In this document: positions 7,481-15,347 of the stretch, in pieces
Layout: each line of letters starts with the position of its first letter
How positions within the stretch are numbered: the stretch's first letter is position 1
NCBI GenBank assembly: GCA_964344775.1
Contig: CAYFOO010000001.1
Span: 13,130-77,129, forward strand
From: CAYFMH01 sp964344775
Lineage (GTDB): Bacteria; Patescibacteriota; Gracilibacteria; UBA4473
DNA: 64,000 nt
Direction of reading: 5' to 3'
Program-made: the position numbers and the translations under genes
The notes under the pieces: generated by a model
The model's input: the letters and a program-made list of their open reading frames with translations, nothing else
Database searches by the model: none
Told to the model about the DNA's origin: nothing

Positions 7481-8392
7481 ATGGTTGAATCTGAAGTTTT
7501 TGACTGGGGGAATATTGATTTGGACAGAGTCGATCAAGTAACTTCATGGCCAGAAAAAGCTATTGGCTCTGAAAAACCGCTCGTAGAAGAATCGGAACTT
7601 CCCTATTCCAATACTTTTGAGGTCCCAAATTATAATTTAGAATTTGTAGAACAAAAATTTCGGCAAGAAGTTATCGTACGAACAAATCTTTTATACACTC
7701 AACAAGAAGTTGACTGGATTCTTCAGATTCTCGAAATTGCAAAAGAAAGGCATATTAATGGGGAAAGAAAAGAAACTGATAAGAATGGAGTTCCACTCCC
7801 TTACGTAATTCATCCTATTGAAACAGCCCTTGATGCTGTACTTGCAGGAGAAGATGCGGTTGAAGTTTGTATTTGTCTCCTGCACGATACCCGGGAAGAC
7901 ACAGACTTACAAGATTGGCAGTATTTAGTACTTCAAGATAGATTTAAAGGGGGACATGATGATGAAGGCCACACAAGAAGAAACGGAATTAGAGTAGAAA
8001 AAGGAACCTACTGGCTCACAAATGTAACCCTCGGTGAACCAGATGGAAAAAATGGTGGTTTCCTCGATCGAGGAGAAAAATTAGATGATGAAAAATACAT
8101 AGCAAAATCGGAAGAAGCTATAACAGAAGGAGAATTTGGAGTGGTACGTGCAAAAGGTCGTGATGTAAAAGCAAATCTACTTTCTTTTGGAAGGCTGGTA
8201 GAAAATCTGGATCAAGAAATGGCTGATCGAATTACAAGATATATGGTTGGAGCTCAAACGAAAATTTTACCACTTTTGGAAAAACTAGAAAACGATTATA
8301 GAGCTAAACAATTAGTTATAGAGATAAAAGAAATTTTAAAAAAACTAGAAACACGTTTGAAAGTAGCTATCTTGTTGTCAGAAAATTTTTAA
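7481..8392 (+). CDS. RelA/SpoT-type HD hydrolase (small alarmone hydrolase-like)
   Basis: 303 residues. The central part has the metal-binding HD motif of (p)ppGpp hydrolases: YVIHPIETALDAVLAGEDAV followed by LLHDTREDT, i.e. the HD...ED arrangement of active SpoT/Mesh1 enzymes. No synthetase or TGS domain follows, so if functional it would only degrade alarmones or a related nucleotide. I chose the ATG at 7481, which has GGGGAAA just before it; an in-frame TTG lies at 7472. Confidence 0.7.
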   Translation: MVESEVFDWGNIDLDRVDQVTSWPEKAIGSEKPLVEESELPYSNTFEVPNYNLEFVEQKFRQEVIVRTNLLYTQQEVDWILQILEIAKERHINGERKETDKNGVPLPYVIHPIETALDAVLAGEDAVEVCICLLHDTREDTDLQDWQYLVLQDRFKGGHDDEGHTRRNGIRVEKGTYWLTNVTLGEPDGKNGGFLDRGEKLDDEKYIAKSEEAITEGEFGVVRAKGRDVKANLLSFGRLVENLDQEMADRITRYMVGAQTKILPLLEKLENDYRAKQLVIEIKEILKKLETRLKVAILLSENF

Positions 8393-8409
8393 ATCTTAAA
8401 CTTTTAGCA

Positions 8410-8970
8410 ATGAAAAAAAGTCTTTTTACTCTTTTAGCTCTCTTTTTCTCTATCCTGCTCACCGCCTGCCACAGTGACATGGAACAAAAAAAATTACTAA
8501 AAAATGAGGATGTTGGATGCCCAGAAATCTACCAACCGGTTTGTGGAAAAATAGAAGTGCAATGCATCACCACTCCCTGTGATCCAGTAGAACAAACATT
8601 TGAAAATGATTGTTTTGCAAAAAAAGCTAAAGCTACAGACATCCAAAAAGGTGCCTGTAAAACACAAGAGCAAACCTCAACAGAAGATTTAAACACAACT
8701 CTAAAAAATGCTCTAAAGGAAAAAATGAAAAGTCTTTCAAAAATAACTGATTTTGAAGTGAAAGAAATCACCCATCAGACCGACACCCACATCCGAGGAA
8801 TTGTAAAACTGACCGATGTCCCGGGACAAGGTCCTTTTTTAGCAGTTAAAAACGATGGACGATGGAAGGTAGTTTTTCAGGGAAATAAAAAAATTATTTG
8901 TAGCGAAATGCTCGCTTTTGAATTTCCGGCAGAAATGCTTTTTGATTGTGTGGAAGAGGTAGAAATCTAA
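8410..8970 (+). CDS. lipoprotein with Kazal-like domain
   Basis: 186 residues with a lipoprotein signal (FFSILLTAC, Cys at about residue 20). Residues 37-78 hold a Cys pattern CPEIYQPVCG...TPCDPVEQTFENDCFAKKAKA...GAC that resembles Kazal-type serine protease inhibitors. The C-terminal 90 residues have no recognised family. Probably surface-exposed; inhibition of host or community proteases is a guess. Ends 4 bases into the convergent Fe-S gene. Confidence 0.7.
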   Translation: MKKSLFTLLALFFSILLTACHSDMEQKKLLKNEDVGCPEIYQPVCGKIEVQCITTPCDPVEQTFENDCFAKKAKATDIQKGACKTQEQTSTEDLNTTLKNALKEKMKSLSKITDFEVKEITHQTDTHIRGIVKLTDVPGQGPFLAVKNDGRWKVVFQGNKKIICSEMLAFEFPAEMLFDCVEEVEI

Positions 8971-9944
8971 TTACTATTCTGATTCACCAGCTCTATCCAA
9001 TCAATCTTCGTCGGACAGCCTCTGATACACCGTCCACACCCCGTACACATCAGCTCTCCAAACTGTGCTCGAAAGTACTCTAACTTGTGAAATATCCGAT
9101 GCTTAAACCGATTCACCAGCGTGTTTCGGAAAACGTGTCCTCCCGCGACCAAAGTGAAGTCCTTGTACATACAAGAATCCCATTTCGCACATCGCGTCCC
9201 ACAACTCCCCGATAAATCGGTCTCATCCTCAATGTCAAAACACAAGCACGTCGGACAGAGCGTCGTACAATCCGCACAACTGAGACAATCATCCGCTCCT
9301 TTTTGCCAGACTTCATCTTTTTTCCACAACTTCTCGATCTCATGTGTTTTCAACTTTCGCTCACAATCGGCTAACTCCGCCTCATAATTTTCCAATGTTC
9401 CAATCTTCAAATCATCCAAAATCTTCTCCCCCTTCTTTGACCCACTTTTCACATGCCACCGATCTCCTCGATCAAAAAGCATCAAATCATACCGATGCGT
9501 TAAATTCATCGAATCACAAAAGCAGTATTCGTCCTGCTGCTGGTCGCACCAGAATCCAACCAAAGTGAGACTCTCACGAAAAGTTTTATAAAAATCCATC
9601 GCCGGATCTGACTTGAGAAAAAGATGATCATTCACCGCAAAAGCATTGAGATCACAAAATCTCAATCCAAAAAGTACTCGTTTTTTTGACTTTTCCTTCG
9701 TCACCTTGATCTTTTCTCCTTTGAAACTAAAAAGCTCCTGCGTCTCGGGAAAAACATACTTCTTGCTCGTAAACCAAGAAATCCCCTCAAAACAAATTTC
9801 TTCCACTCCCTCCACTGGCAGCATTCGCAAGAATTGATCATCCTCTTTTTTCGCCGGGGCAATGATCTCCTCGTTCTCCTTTTGCAAAAGTGCAAAGAGA
9901 TCTTTTAGATTTTGTTTTGGAAAAGAAATGCCTTTTTTATTCAT
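8967..9944 (-). CDS. 4Fe-4S dicluster protein, sulfhydrogenase beta / AsrA-like
   Basis: About 325 residues. The C-terminal third has two ferredoxin-type clusters: CLSCADCTTLCPTC and CTGCGRCIRGCP, with extra Cys in between (CGTRCAKWDSC). This is the layout of the electron-transfer beta subunit of cytosolic [NiFe] sulfhydrogenases and of anaerobic sulfite reductase A. Start at the ATG at 9944 is preferred because GGGGAT sits just before it; an in-frame ATG lies at 9974. The catalytic hydrogenase subunits are not in the window. Confidence 0.8.
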   Translation of the reverse strand: MNKKGISFPKQNLKDLFALLQKENEEIIAPAKKEDDQFLRMLPVEGVEEICFEGISWFTSKKYVFPETQELFSFKGEKIKVTKEKSKKRVLFGLRFCDLNAFAVNDHLFLKSDPAMDFYKTFRESLTLVGFWCDQQQDEYCFCDSMNLTHRYDLMLFDRGDRWHVKSGSKKGEKILDDLKIGTLENYEAELADCERKLKTHEIEKLWKKDEVWQKGADDCLSCADCTTLCPTCLCFDIEDETDLSGSCGTRCAKWDSCMYKDFTLVAGGHVFRNTLVNRFKHRIFHKLEYFRAQFGELMCTGCGRCIRGCPTKIDWIELVNQNSN

Positions 9945-9979
9945 TTCATCCCCATTGTAAAAAAACTTTTGCACAATGT

Positions 9980-10378
9980 CTAAATCTGTTTGTTGTTTGT
10001 TGCTTGTTGTTCGTTGATCAAAACTTCAACTTCTTTTTTCAGTTTCTTGAGGTTTTGCTCCCCAAAAGGAATTCCAATTATCCTCATCTCATCAATCTTT
10101 CCACTCTCCCGCATCAGTTTCAAAAAAAATCCCAAATCCAGATCGTGACACGTCGACGATCGGGCCAACTCCAAATCCTCAATCCGATCCAAAATCTGAA
10201 CCTTATCAATTCCCTGCACCACATCCATGATCCAAATTACCCCAGATTCTGAAAGAATCTCATTCGGACTTTCTGCTTTCACAAACTCAAAATCCGGATG
10301 ATTGATTTTGGCCGCTAAATTTTTAGCCACTTCATCACCGGCTACAAATTCGTTCCCAAAAACAAATATTTTTTGCAT
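9980..10378 (-). CDS. [NiFe]-hydrogenase maturation protease-like
   Basis: About 132 residues from the ATG at 10378 (MQKIFVFGNEFVAGDEVAKNL), matching the N-terminal GNxxxxDDGxG-type motif of HycI/HyaD peptidases that trim the large-subunit C terminus after Ni insertion; a middle Asp (IWIMDVV) and His (CHDLDLGFFLKLM) would be the other metal ligands. The C-terminal NEQQATNNKQI is encoded by a GTTGTTTGTTG-type low-complexity repeat. A longer start (10426) is possible. Confidence 0.7.
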   Translation of the reverse strand: MQKIFVFGNEFVAGDEVAKNLAAKINHPDFEFVKAESPNEILSESGVIWIMDVVQGIDKVQILDRIEDLELARSSTCHDLDLGFFLKLMRESGKIDEMRIIGIPFGEQNLKKLKKEVEVLINEQQATNNKQI

Positions 10379-10448
10379 TTTTATCTTTTCTATTGATAGA
10401 TTATCCTTTAAGAACGCATCTTTCAATAATGAAATTTTTATTCTTCTT

Positions 10449-10481
10449 TACTTTTGACTTTTAACTTTTAACTTTCGACTT
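10449..10481 (+). repeat. CTTTTGACTTTTAAC low-complexity repeat before hypF
   Basis: Tandem ACTTTTGACTTTTAACTTT units abut the 5' end of the hypF reading frame. The same sequence, read on the other strand, encodes KSQKSKVKS inside rpsE (13449-13484) and carA (21724-21754). Confidence 0.65.
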
Positions 10482-12716
10482 ATTCCCACGTACAAATTTA
10501 CCATCACCGGAACAGTTCAGGGCGTCGGATTTCGACCATTTATTCTCCGTGAGGCAAAAAAAGCAGGGTTGGAAGGATATGTAAAAAATACAGGCATCGG
10601 CGTAGAAATCGTGGCCAACGATAAAAATAAAATTGCAAAAATCCTAGAGAATCTACCCCCTCTGGCCAAGATTGATCAAATTAAGATTCAAGAAATCAAA
10701 GATGAAAAATTTAAAGATTTTGTAATTCAAAATTCTTCCCGTACAGACGCCCAATTTGGGCGTCTCCATAATACAAAAACAAATTTTTCCATCCCCCCCG
10801 ATATCACCACTTGTGATAAATGCCAAAAAGAATTATTTGATCGGGATGATCGAAGATTTCAATATTTTTTCACGAGCTGCACCGACTGCGGTCCCAGATT
10901 TTCGATTACAGAGCAATTTCCCTTCGATCGGGAGAATACCACCTTGGAAAAATTCCCTATGTGCCCAGACTGCGAAAAAGAATACAAAAATCCGGAAGAC
11001 CGAAGATTCCACGCACAAACTATCGCCTGTGAAAAATGTGGTCCTGTATTGTCCTTGTACTGTAAAGACACGCCACGGCGTGTCTCCACAGGAAAAAATG
11101 CCATAAAAAAAACAATTGATCTTCTCAAATCCGGAGAAATCATCGCCATCAAATCGATCGGCGGATTTAGCTTGATCTGCCTGGCCGATGAAAAAACGGT
11201 CACAAAATTACGATCCCTCACCCACCGAAAAAACAAGCCTTTTGCCCTGATGGCCAAAGACATAAATATGATCAAAAATATTGTTCATATTTCTAAGAAA
11301 GAACAAGAAATTTTGGAGTCACGAGAGCGGCCAATCGTACTATTGCATCGTAAAGACGCCCAAATTGGGCGTCTCAATCACATATCAGAAAACAGCTTCC
11401 TCGGATTTTGCCTCCCCTACACTCCCCTGCACCACCTAATTTTTGAGCATCTGGATGAACCCATCATCTTCACCTCATCCAATCTCCCCGGCATCCCAAT
11501 TACCACAAAAAAAGAACAACAATTTGTCCCCCATGTCCTGGATTATGACCGGAAGATCGCGAACTTTTCGGATGATTCGATCGTAAAAGTAATCGCTGAT
11601 CATCCCCTCCTCATCCGCCGAAGTCGCGGATTTGTCCCCACAGAAATTCAGGTCCCTAAAAATTATCAAATATTTGAAGATGATATCCTCGCCGTCGGAG
11701 GAGAAATGAAAAACACCTTTTGTCTCAAAAAAGGAAACTCACTACTCCTTTCTCAACACCTAGGAAACACAGCCGGACTCGAGAACTTTGAAAATTTTCG
11801 CATCACGCTTGATAAATTTCTGAAATTTACTGGTGCCAAACCAAAGGTAATTCTGTGCGATAAAAATCCCTCCTTCAATACCCATCAATTTGCTCATGAT
11901 TTTGCGAAGAAAAATAAGATTCAATGTGTGGAAATTCAACACCACGTGGCACACGTTTTTTCGACAGCACTCGAACACAATCTGACGAACTTCATCGGAA
12001 TCGCTGCAGATGGCACCGGCTGGGGAGAGGGTAACAAAGTCTGGGGCGGAGAAGTTTTTCATAATGATCAGAGAATTGGAAAACTCGAAGATCAAACCCT
12101 CATGGGCGGGGACATCGCAAATAAAGAACCAGTCCGGATGCTCATCGGAATTTTATCCAAATTTTTAGATGAAAAAGAAATCATAAACCTGCTTCCAAAT
12201 TTTAATGAAAAATTAATTAAAAATTGTATCAAACAAAAGAAAGAAAACTTCAACTGCATTGAAAGCTCCAGTTGTGGACGGATCCTTGATTGCATATCTA
12301 TCCTCCTCGGATTGGCGGATAAAAATGATTACGAAGGGCGATGTGCACAGATGTTAGAAATAAAAAATGACCTTCCAAAATTTAAAATTAAAAATTTAAA
12401 ATTAAAAATTAAGGGAAAAGATAATTTAAATATTTTAGAAACTACTCCTCTTTTTCAATTTCTCATTGAAAAGCTGGATAAAATCCCAAAAGAAGAGCTC
12501 GCACATCTAGCCCAACTCTACCTGGCTGAAGGGCTTCTGAAAATCACCCAAGATCAAAACCTCCCCATCGTCTGGAGCGGCGGCTGTGCTTACAACTCAA
12601 TCATAACCAGCTTTTTGATTTCAAAAAATGTACTATTCAACAAAAACATTCCTTCTGGAGATGGGGGAATTTCTGCCGGACAAATTGCATACTTCCTTTG
12701 GAAAAAATTTAACTAA
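10482..12716 (+). CDS. hypF: HypF carbamoyltransferase for hydrogenase maturation
   Basis: Makes the carbamoyl group that becomes the CN ligands of the [NiFe] site. Domains in order: acylphosphatase (ITGTVQGVGFRPF), zinc fingers (CDKC...CTDC and CPDC...CEKC), YrdC-like (AIKSIGGFSLICLAD) and Kae1-like (HHVAHVFS, GIAADGTGWG). The frame is closed by a TGA at 10455 and has no ATG/GTG/TTG before the acylphosphatase motif, so an ATT at 10482 is given as the putative start; TTG at 10569 would cut the domain. Three palindromes and one AT-rich repeat sit in frame in loops between domains. Confidence 0.85.
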   Translation: MPTYKFTITGTVQGVGFRPFILREAKKAGLEGYVKNTGIGVEIVANDKNKIAKILENLPPLAKIDQIKIQEIKDEKFKDFVIQNSSRTDAQFGRLHNTKTNFSIPPDITTCDKCQKELFDRDDRRFQYFFTSCTDCGPRFSITEQFPFDRENTTLEKFPMCPDCEKEYKNPEDRRFHAQTIACEKCGPVLSLYCKDTPRRVSTGKNAIKKTIDLLKSGEIIAIKSIGGFSLICLADEKTVTKLRSLTHRKNKPFALMAKDINMIKNIVHISKKEQEILESRERPIVLLHRKDAQIGRLNHISENSFLGFCLPYTPLHHLIFEHLDEPIIFTSSNLPGIPITTKKEQQFVPHVLDYDRKIANFSDDSIVKVIADHPLLIRRSRGFVPTEIQVPKNYQIFEDDILAVGGEMKNTFCLKKGNSLLLSQHLGNTAGLENFENFRITLDKFLKFTGAKPKVILCDKNPSFNTHQFAHDFAKKNKIQCVEIQHHVAHVFSTALEHNLTNFIGIAADGTGWGEGNKVWGGEVFHNDQRIGKLEDQTLMGGDIANKEPVRMLIGILSKFLDEKEIINLLPNFNEKLIKNCIKQKKENFNCIESSSCGRILDCISILLGLADKNDYEGRCAQMLEIKNDLPKFKIKNLKLKIKGKDNLNILETTPLFQFLIEKLDKIPKEELAHLAQLYLAEGLLKITQDQNLPIVWSGGCAYNSIITSFLISKNVLFNKNIPSGDGGISAGQIAYFLWKKFN
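10745..10765 (+). repeat. in-frame palindrome in hypF, copy 1
   Basis: Arms AGACGCCCA and TGGGCGTCT around a 3-base loop, encoding TDAQFGRL in the linker between the acylphosphatase and zinc-finger domains. Confidence 0.85.
11066..11085 (+). repeat. in-frame palindrome in hypF, copy 2
   Basis: Arms AGACACGCC and GGCGTGTCT around a 2-base loop, encoding KDTPRRVS in the linker between the zinc fingers and the YrdC domain. Similar to, but distinct in sequence from, copies 1 and 3. Confidence 0.8.
11354..11374 (+). repeat. in-frame palindrome in hypF, copy 3
   Basis: Arms AGACGCCCA and TGGGCGTCT around AAT, encoding KDAQIGRL in a loop of the YrdC domain. Differs from copy 1 only in the loop. 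A related intergenic copy is at 43003-43028. Confidence 0.85.
12376..12412 (+). repeat. AT-rich repeat inside hypF
   Basis: AAATTTAAAATTAAA-type sequence encoding KFKIKNLKLKIKG in the Kae1-like domain. Similar AT-rich repeat sequence is common between genes here. Confidence 0.65.
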
Positions 12717-13140
12717 TTGTCCCACCAGCTTTTTCAACCGCTTTTTTTGCAGATTCGGAAATTGGCACCCCAGCGATCTCTACTTTTTTTGTAATTTTTC
12801 CGTTCCCCAAAATCTTAGCCATTTCTTTTTTACTTATTAGGTTTTTTGTCCGAAGAGAATCAATAGTCACCTTTTCTTTGTCTTTAAAATTTTCTTCCAA
12901 AACAGATAAATTAATGGCTCGGACCGCTACACGATTTGGATTTTTGAATCCTCGTAATTTTGGCATTCGATCTAGAACTCCAGATTGTCCTCCTTCAAAT
13001 CCAAGTCGTACACCACCTCCTGCTCGAGCGTTTTGCCCATTCATACCTCGACCAGAGAAAGTTCCTCTACCACTCCCATCACCTCGTCCAACTCTTTTTC
13101 GAGTTTTCCGTGCATTTGGCTTCAATTCATTTAGCTTCAT
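12709..13140 (-). CDS. rplO: 50S ribosomal protein L15
   Basis: 143 residues starting MKLNELKPNARKTRKRVGRG, with the Gly/Arg-rich N terminus (GSGRGTFSGRGMNGQ) and the C-terminal ILGNGKITKKVEIAGVPISESAKKAVEKAGG characteristic of L15. Last gene of the spc-type operon; L30, normally between S5 and L15, is absent, as is usual in CPR bacteria. No secY follows; instead the stop overlaps the convergent hypF stop by 8 bases. Confidence 0.97.
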   Translation of the reverse strand: MKLNELKPNARKTRKRVGRGDGSGRGTFSGRGMNGQNARAGGGVRLGFEGGQSGVLDRMPKLRGFKNPNRVAVRAINLSVLEENFKDKEKVTIDSLRTKNLISKKEMAKILGNGKITKKVEIAGVPISESAKKAVEKAGGTIS

Positions 13141-13165
13141 TGTTAATTAGTTGTTAGTTATTATT

Positions 13166-13289
13166 TTCAGGTTGTAGGTTATAGGTGGTAGGTGGGAGGG
13201 ATTTGTTTAAATTATGCCCTACCCTACTCCGCCGTCCCGAGGACTCGGGACGAAGGCCGGGCAACCTACAACTTCCCACTTACAACCTT
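13166..13289. repeat. nested inverted repeat between rplO and rpsE
   Basis: Outer arms GGTTGTAGGTT...CAACCTACAAC and AGGTGGGAGG surround an inner palindrome GTCCCGAG-GA-CTCGGGAC (13234-13251), which is repeated at 54596-54613. The outer arms resemble the element at 61215-61302. It sits inside a ribosomal operon, so it must be tolerated in the transcript. Confidence 0.65.
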
Positions 13290-14222
13290 TTATTTTTTAC
13301 TTTTAGCTTTCGACTTTTTGCCTGTTTCCTCTTTCTTCTTCGTTGTTTTCGCTTTTCCCTTGTCCTCCGTAGCTTTAGCGGAGGAGGATTCCTTCTTTAC
13401 TGGTGCTTTCTTTTTTACTGCCTTTTTTTCCTCTTCTGTAGTTTTTTCACTTTTAACTTTCGACTTTTGACTTTTGACTTCTTCACTTTCCACTTCTGCC
13501 TTTTTCTTGTTACTTGGTGGTGCTTCTGTTCGAAGTAAATTTAATGCTTCAAAAGTAGCATAAGCGGTATTCAACCTATTTCGTGAACCATGAGATTTAG
13601 AAAGCACATTTTTGATCCCTGCTAGGTCCAAAATAGTTCGTACTGATCCTCCTGCGATCACCCCCGTACCTTCTGGTGCTGGAATTAAAATTACTTTGGT
13701 TGCTTTGAAGTAAGCTTCAATATCGTGAGGAATAGAATCTTCAAAAATTGGAACCGTCACTAATTTTTTCTTTGCCGCTGCTACAGCTTTTTGGATCCCT
13801 ACCATCACTTCTGTTGCTTTTCCTACCCCAAGTCCGACTCGTCCTTTTTTGTCTCCAATCGCTACCGTCACTTGAAATCGCATTCGTCGTCCTCCCTTCA
13901 CCACACGAGTCACCCGAGAAATCCGGAGGATACTTTCTTCAAATTCCTTTTTTTCTCGTTCTCGTCCACCACCTCGACGACCACCACGACCACCTCTCTG
14001 ACGTTTATCCTTGTGATCCCGGAGGTCTCTTTGATCTGGCTTCCCTTTTTCATCAGCCTTTTTTTCCTCTTTCTTCTCAGAAGCTTCCCTGTCGGTAGAA
14101 GCTGAAGCAGCGGAAGATTCTTCTGCCGATTTTTCAGTGGAAGCATCTTCAGGCTGTGTGGCCACCTCTGCTGGTGCAGCAGTTCCTTCTTTTTCCGGTG
14201 TTGTAGTAGCGTCTTCAGACAT
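13290..14222 (-). CDS. rpsE: 30S ribosomal protein S5 with long extensions
   Basis: 310 residues against about 166 for usual S5. The core (about residues 95-235: ILRISRVTRVVKGGRRMRF, KKGRVGLGVGKA, PAPEGTGVIAGGSVR, SKSHGSRNRLN) is well conserved. The N-terminal 90 residues are Ala/Glu/Thr-rich then Arg/Gly-rich; the C-terminal 75 are Lys-rich. The C-terminal tail contains two dispersed repeats in frame (KSQKSKVKS at 13449-13484 and SSSAKATEDK at 13361-13388), so part of the tail has clearly arisen from repeat insertion. Confidence 0.95.
   Translation of the reverse strand: MSEDATTTPEKEGTAAPAEVATQPEDASTEKSAEESSAASASTDREASEKKEEKKADEKGKPDQRDLRDHKDKRQRGGRGGRRGGGREREKKEFEESILRISRVTRVVKGGRRMRFQVTVAIGDKKGRVGLGVGKATEVMVGIQKAVAAAKKKLVTVPIFEDSIPHDIEAYFKATKVILIPAPEGTGVIAGGSVRTILDLAGIKNVLSKSHGSRNRLNTAYATFEALNLLRTEAPPSNKKKAEVESEEVKSQKSKVKSEKTTEEEKKAVKKKAPVKKESSSAKATEDKGKAKTTKKKEETGKKSKAKSKK
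13361..13388 (-). repeat. AKATED element inside rpsE
   Basis: Read on the gene strand the arms are TCCTCCG and CGGAGGA-like, encoding SSSAKATEDK. Related copies: 42137-42166 (inside the nucleotidyltransferase, SSFAKATADR) and 33246-33276 (intergenic). Confidence 0.75.
13449..13484 (-). repeat. KSQKSKVKS repeat inside rpsE
   Basis: ACTTTTGACTTTTGACTT-type tandem sequence encoding KSQKSKVKS, the same nine residues as in carA at 21724-21754. Confidence 0.8.
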
Positions 14223-14298
14223 TATTATTTAGTTATAAATTTTTTCCTTAATTTTAAACTTTGCATTTTAAATTTTTAATTTTGAAATTTTGATGAAA

Positions 14299-14637
14299 TC
14301 AAAACTTCAACCCTCCTTCGCGAGCTCCTTCTGCCAAGGCTTTTACTTGGCCATGGTATTGATAACCATTTCGATCAAAGGCTACTTCTTCTACTTTTTT
14401 GGTCTTTGCCAATTTAGCAATTTCAGTCCCTACTTTTTTTGCTCCTTCGATTCCTGCTTTTCCTTTTAAGTTTGATGTTCCACAGAGTACTTTCCCAGTG
14501 CTGTCATCAACAATCTGAGCATAAATTGCTCGCAGAGAACGAAAAACAATCAGTCTATTTCTTTCACTTGCACGAGCCTGTGCATGAGTTCTTCTCGCAC
14601 GAGCTTGTCTTCTGTTAGCTTTTTCTTGGATATTCAT
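14299..14637 (-). CDS. rplR: 50S ribosomal protein L18
   Basis: 112 residues starting [20 protein letters not shown], with the 5S-rRNA-binding core ([30 protein letters not shown]) and the C-terminal [27 protein letters not shown] signature. Lies between L6 and S5 in canonical order. Confidence 0.97.
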   Translation of the reverse strand: MNIQEKANRRQARARRTHAQARASERNRLIVFRSLRAIYAQIVDDSTGKVLCGTSNLKGKAGIEGAKKVGTEIAKLAKTKKVEEVAFDRNGYQYHGQVKALAEGAREGGLKF

Positions 14638-14656
14638 TTGTTCTTATTTACAAGAT

Positions 14657-14690
14657 ATTTTCGTCACCCTGAGCGAAGTCGAAGGGTCTA
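14657..14690. repeat. CACCCTGAGCGAAGTC dispersed repeat
   Basis: TCACCCTGAGCGAAGTCGAAGGGT, with ACCCT/AGGGT arms, between rplF and rplR. This element is a familiar dispersed repeat in many draft bacterial genomes. Confidence 0.6.
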
Positions 14691-14699
14691 CCTTAATTT

Positions 14700-15257
14700 T
14701 TATGCTGCTTTAGCAGCGGATTTACCGGCTTTTCGAGCAACCTGCTCATCAATGTACCGGATTCCTTTTCCTTTGTACGGCTCTGGTTTCCGATATTCAC
14801 GAATATTAGCCGCTACCTGCCCTACCAATTGTTTATTGATTCCAGAAATCATAACAATGTTATTATTTTTCTCATCTGGAAAACTGATTTCGATCCCTTC
14901 AGGAATGTTGAAATTGATTGGATGAGAAAATCCCAATTGCATTTCTAGAATTTTCCCCTTCAGGGCCACTCGATACCCTACTCCTTTGATCTCCAGAGTT
15001 TTGCTAAATCCATTTGATACCCCATCAACTAAATTTTGAGCAAGACTTTGATAAAGCCCATGTCGAGATTTAGCTTCCTTAGAATCATCTTTTCGACTTA
15101 CCAAAAGTTGTCCATCTTCTATTTTTAGAGAAACATATTCTGGTTCAAATTTTTGGGTAAGTGTTCCCTTCGCTCCTTTTACAGACAATACATCATCCTG
15201 GATGGATATCTCCACTCCTGATGGTACAACTACTGGTTTATTTCCTATTCGAGACAT
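14700..15257 (-). CDS. rplF: 50S ribosomal protein L6
   Basis: 185 residues: MSRIGNKPVVVPSGVEISI at the start and the C-terminal signature KPEPYKGKGIRYIDEQVARKAGK, which contacts the sarcin-ricin region. Normal length and place between S8 and L18. Confidence 0.98.
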   Translation of the reverse strand: MSRIGNKPVVVPSGVEISIQDDVLSVKGAKGTLTQKFEPEYVSLKIEDGQLLVSRKDDSKEAKSRHGLYQSLAQNLVDGVSNGFSKTLEIKGVGYRVALKGKILEMQLGFSHPINFNIPEGIEISFPDEKNNNIVMISGINKQLVGQVAANIREYRKPEPYKGKGIRYIDEQVARKAGKSAAKAA

Positions 15258-15347
15258 GATTTAGTTATTAGTGGTTAGTTATTAGTGGTTAGTTTTTAGT
15301 TCTTAGTTTTTAATTCCGAAATCCGCATTTCGCATTCCGAAATTGAA
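15258..15347. repeat. TTAGTTATTAGTGGTTAG and ATTCCGAAATCCGC repeats
   Basis: Spacer between rpsH and rplF composed of TTAGTTATTAGTGG units and ATTCCGAAATCCGCATTTCG units. The second unit recurs at 15764-15797, at 42481-42512 in the nucleotidyltransferase and at the rdgB 3' end. Confidence 0.65.

Noticed and set aside
13166..13289. CRISPR-like repeats
   Set aside because: Repeats here are palindromic singletons or simple tandem units, not regularly spaced direct repeats with unique spacers; no cas genes.
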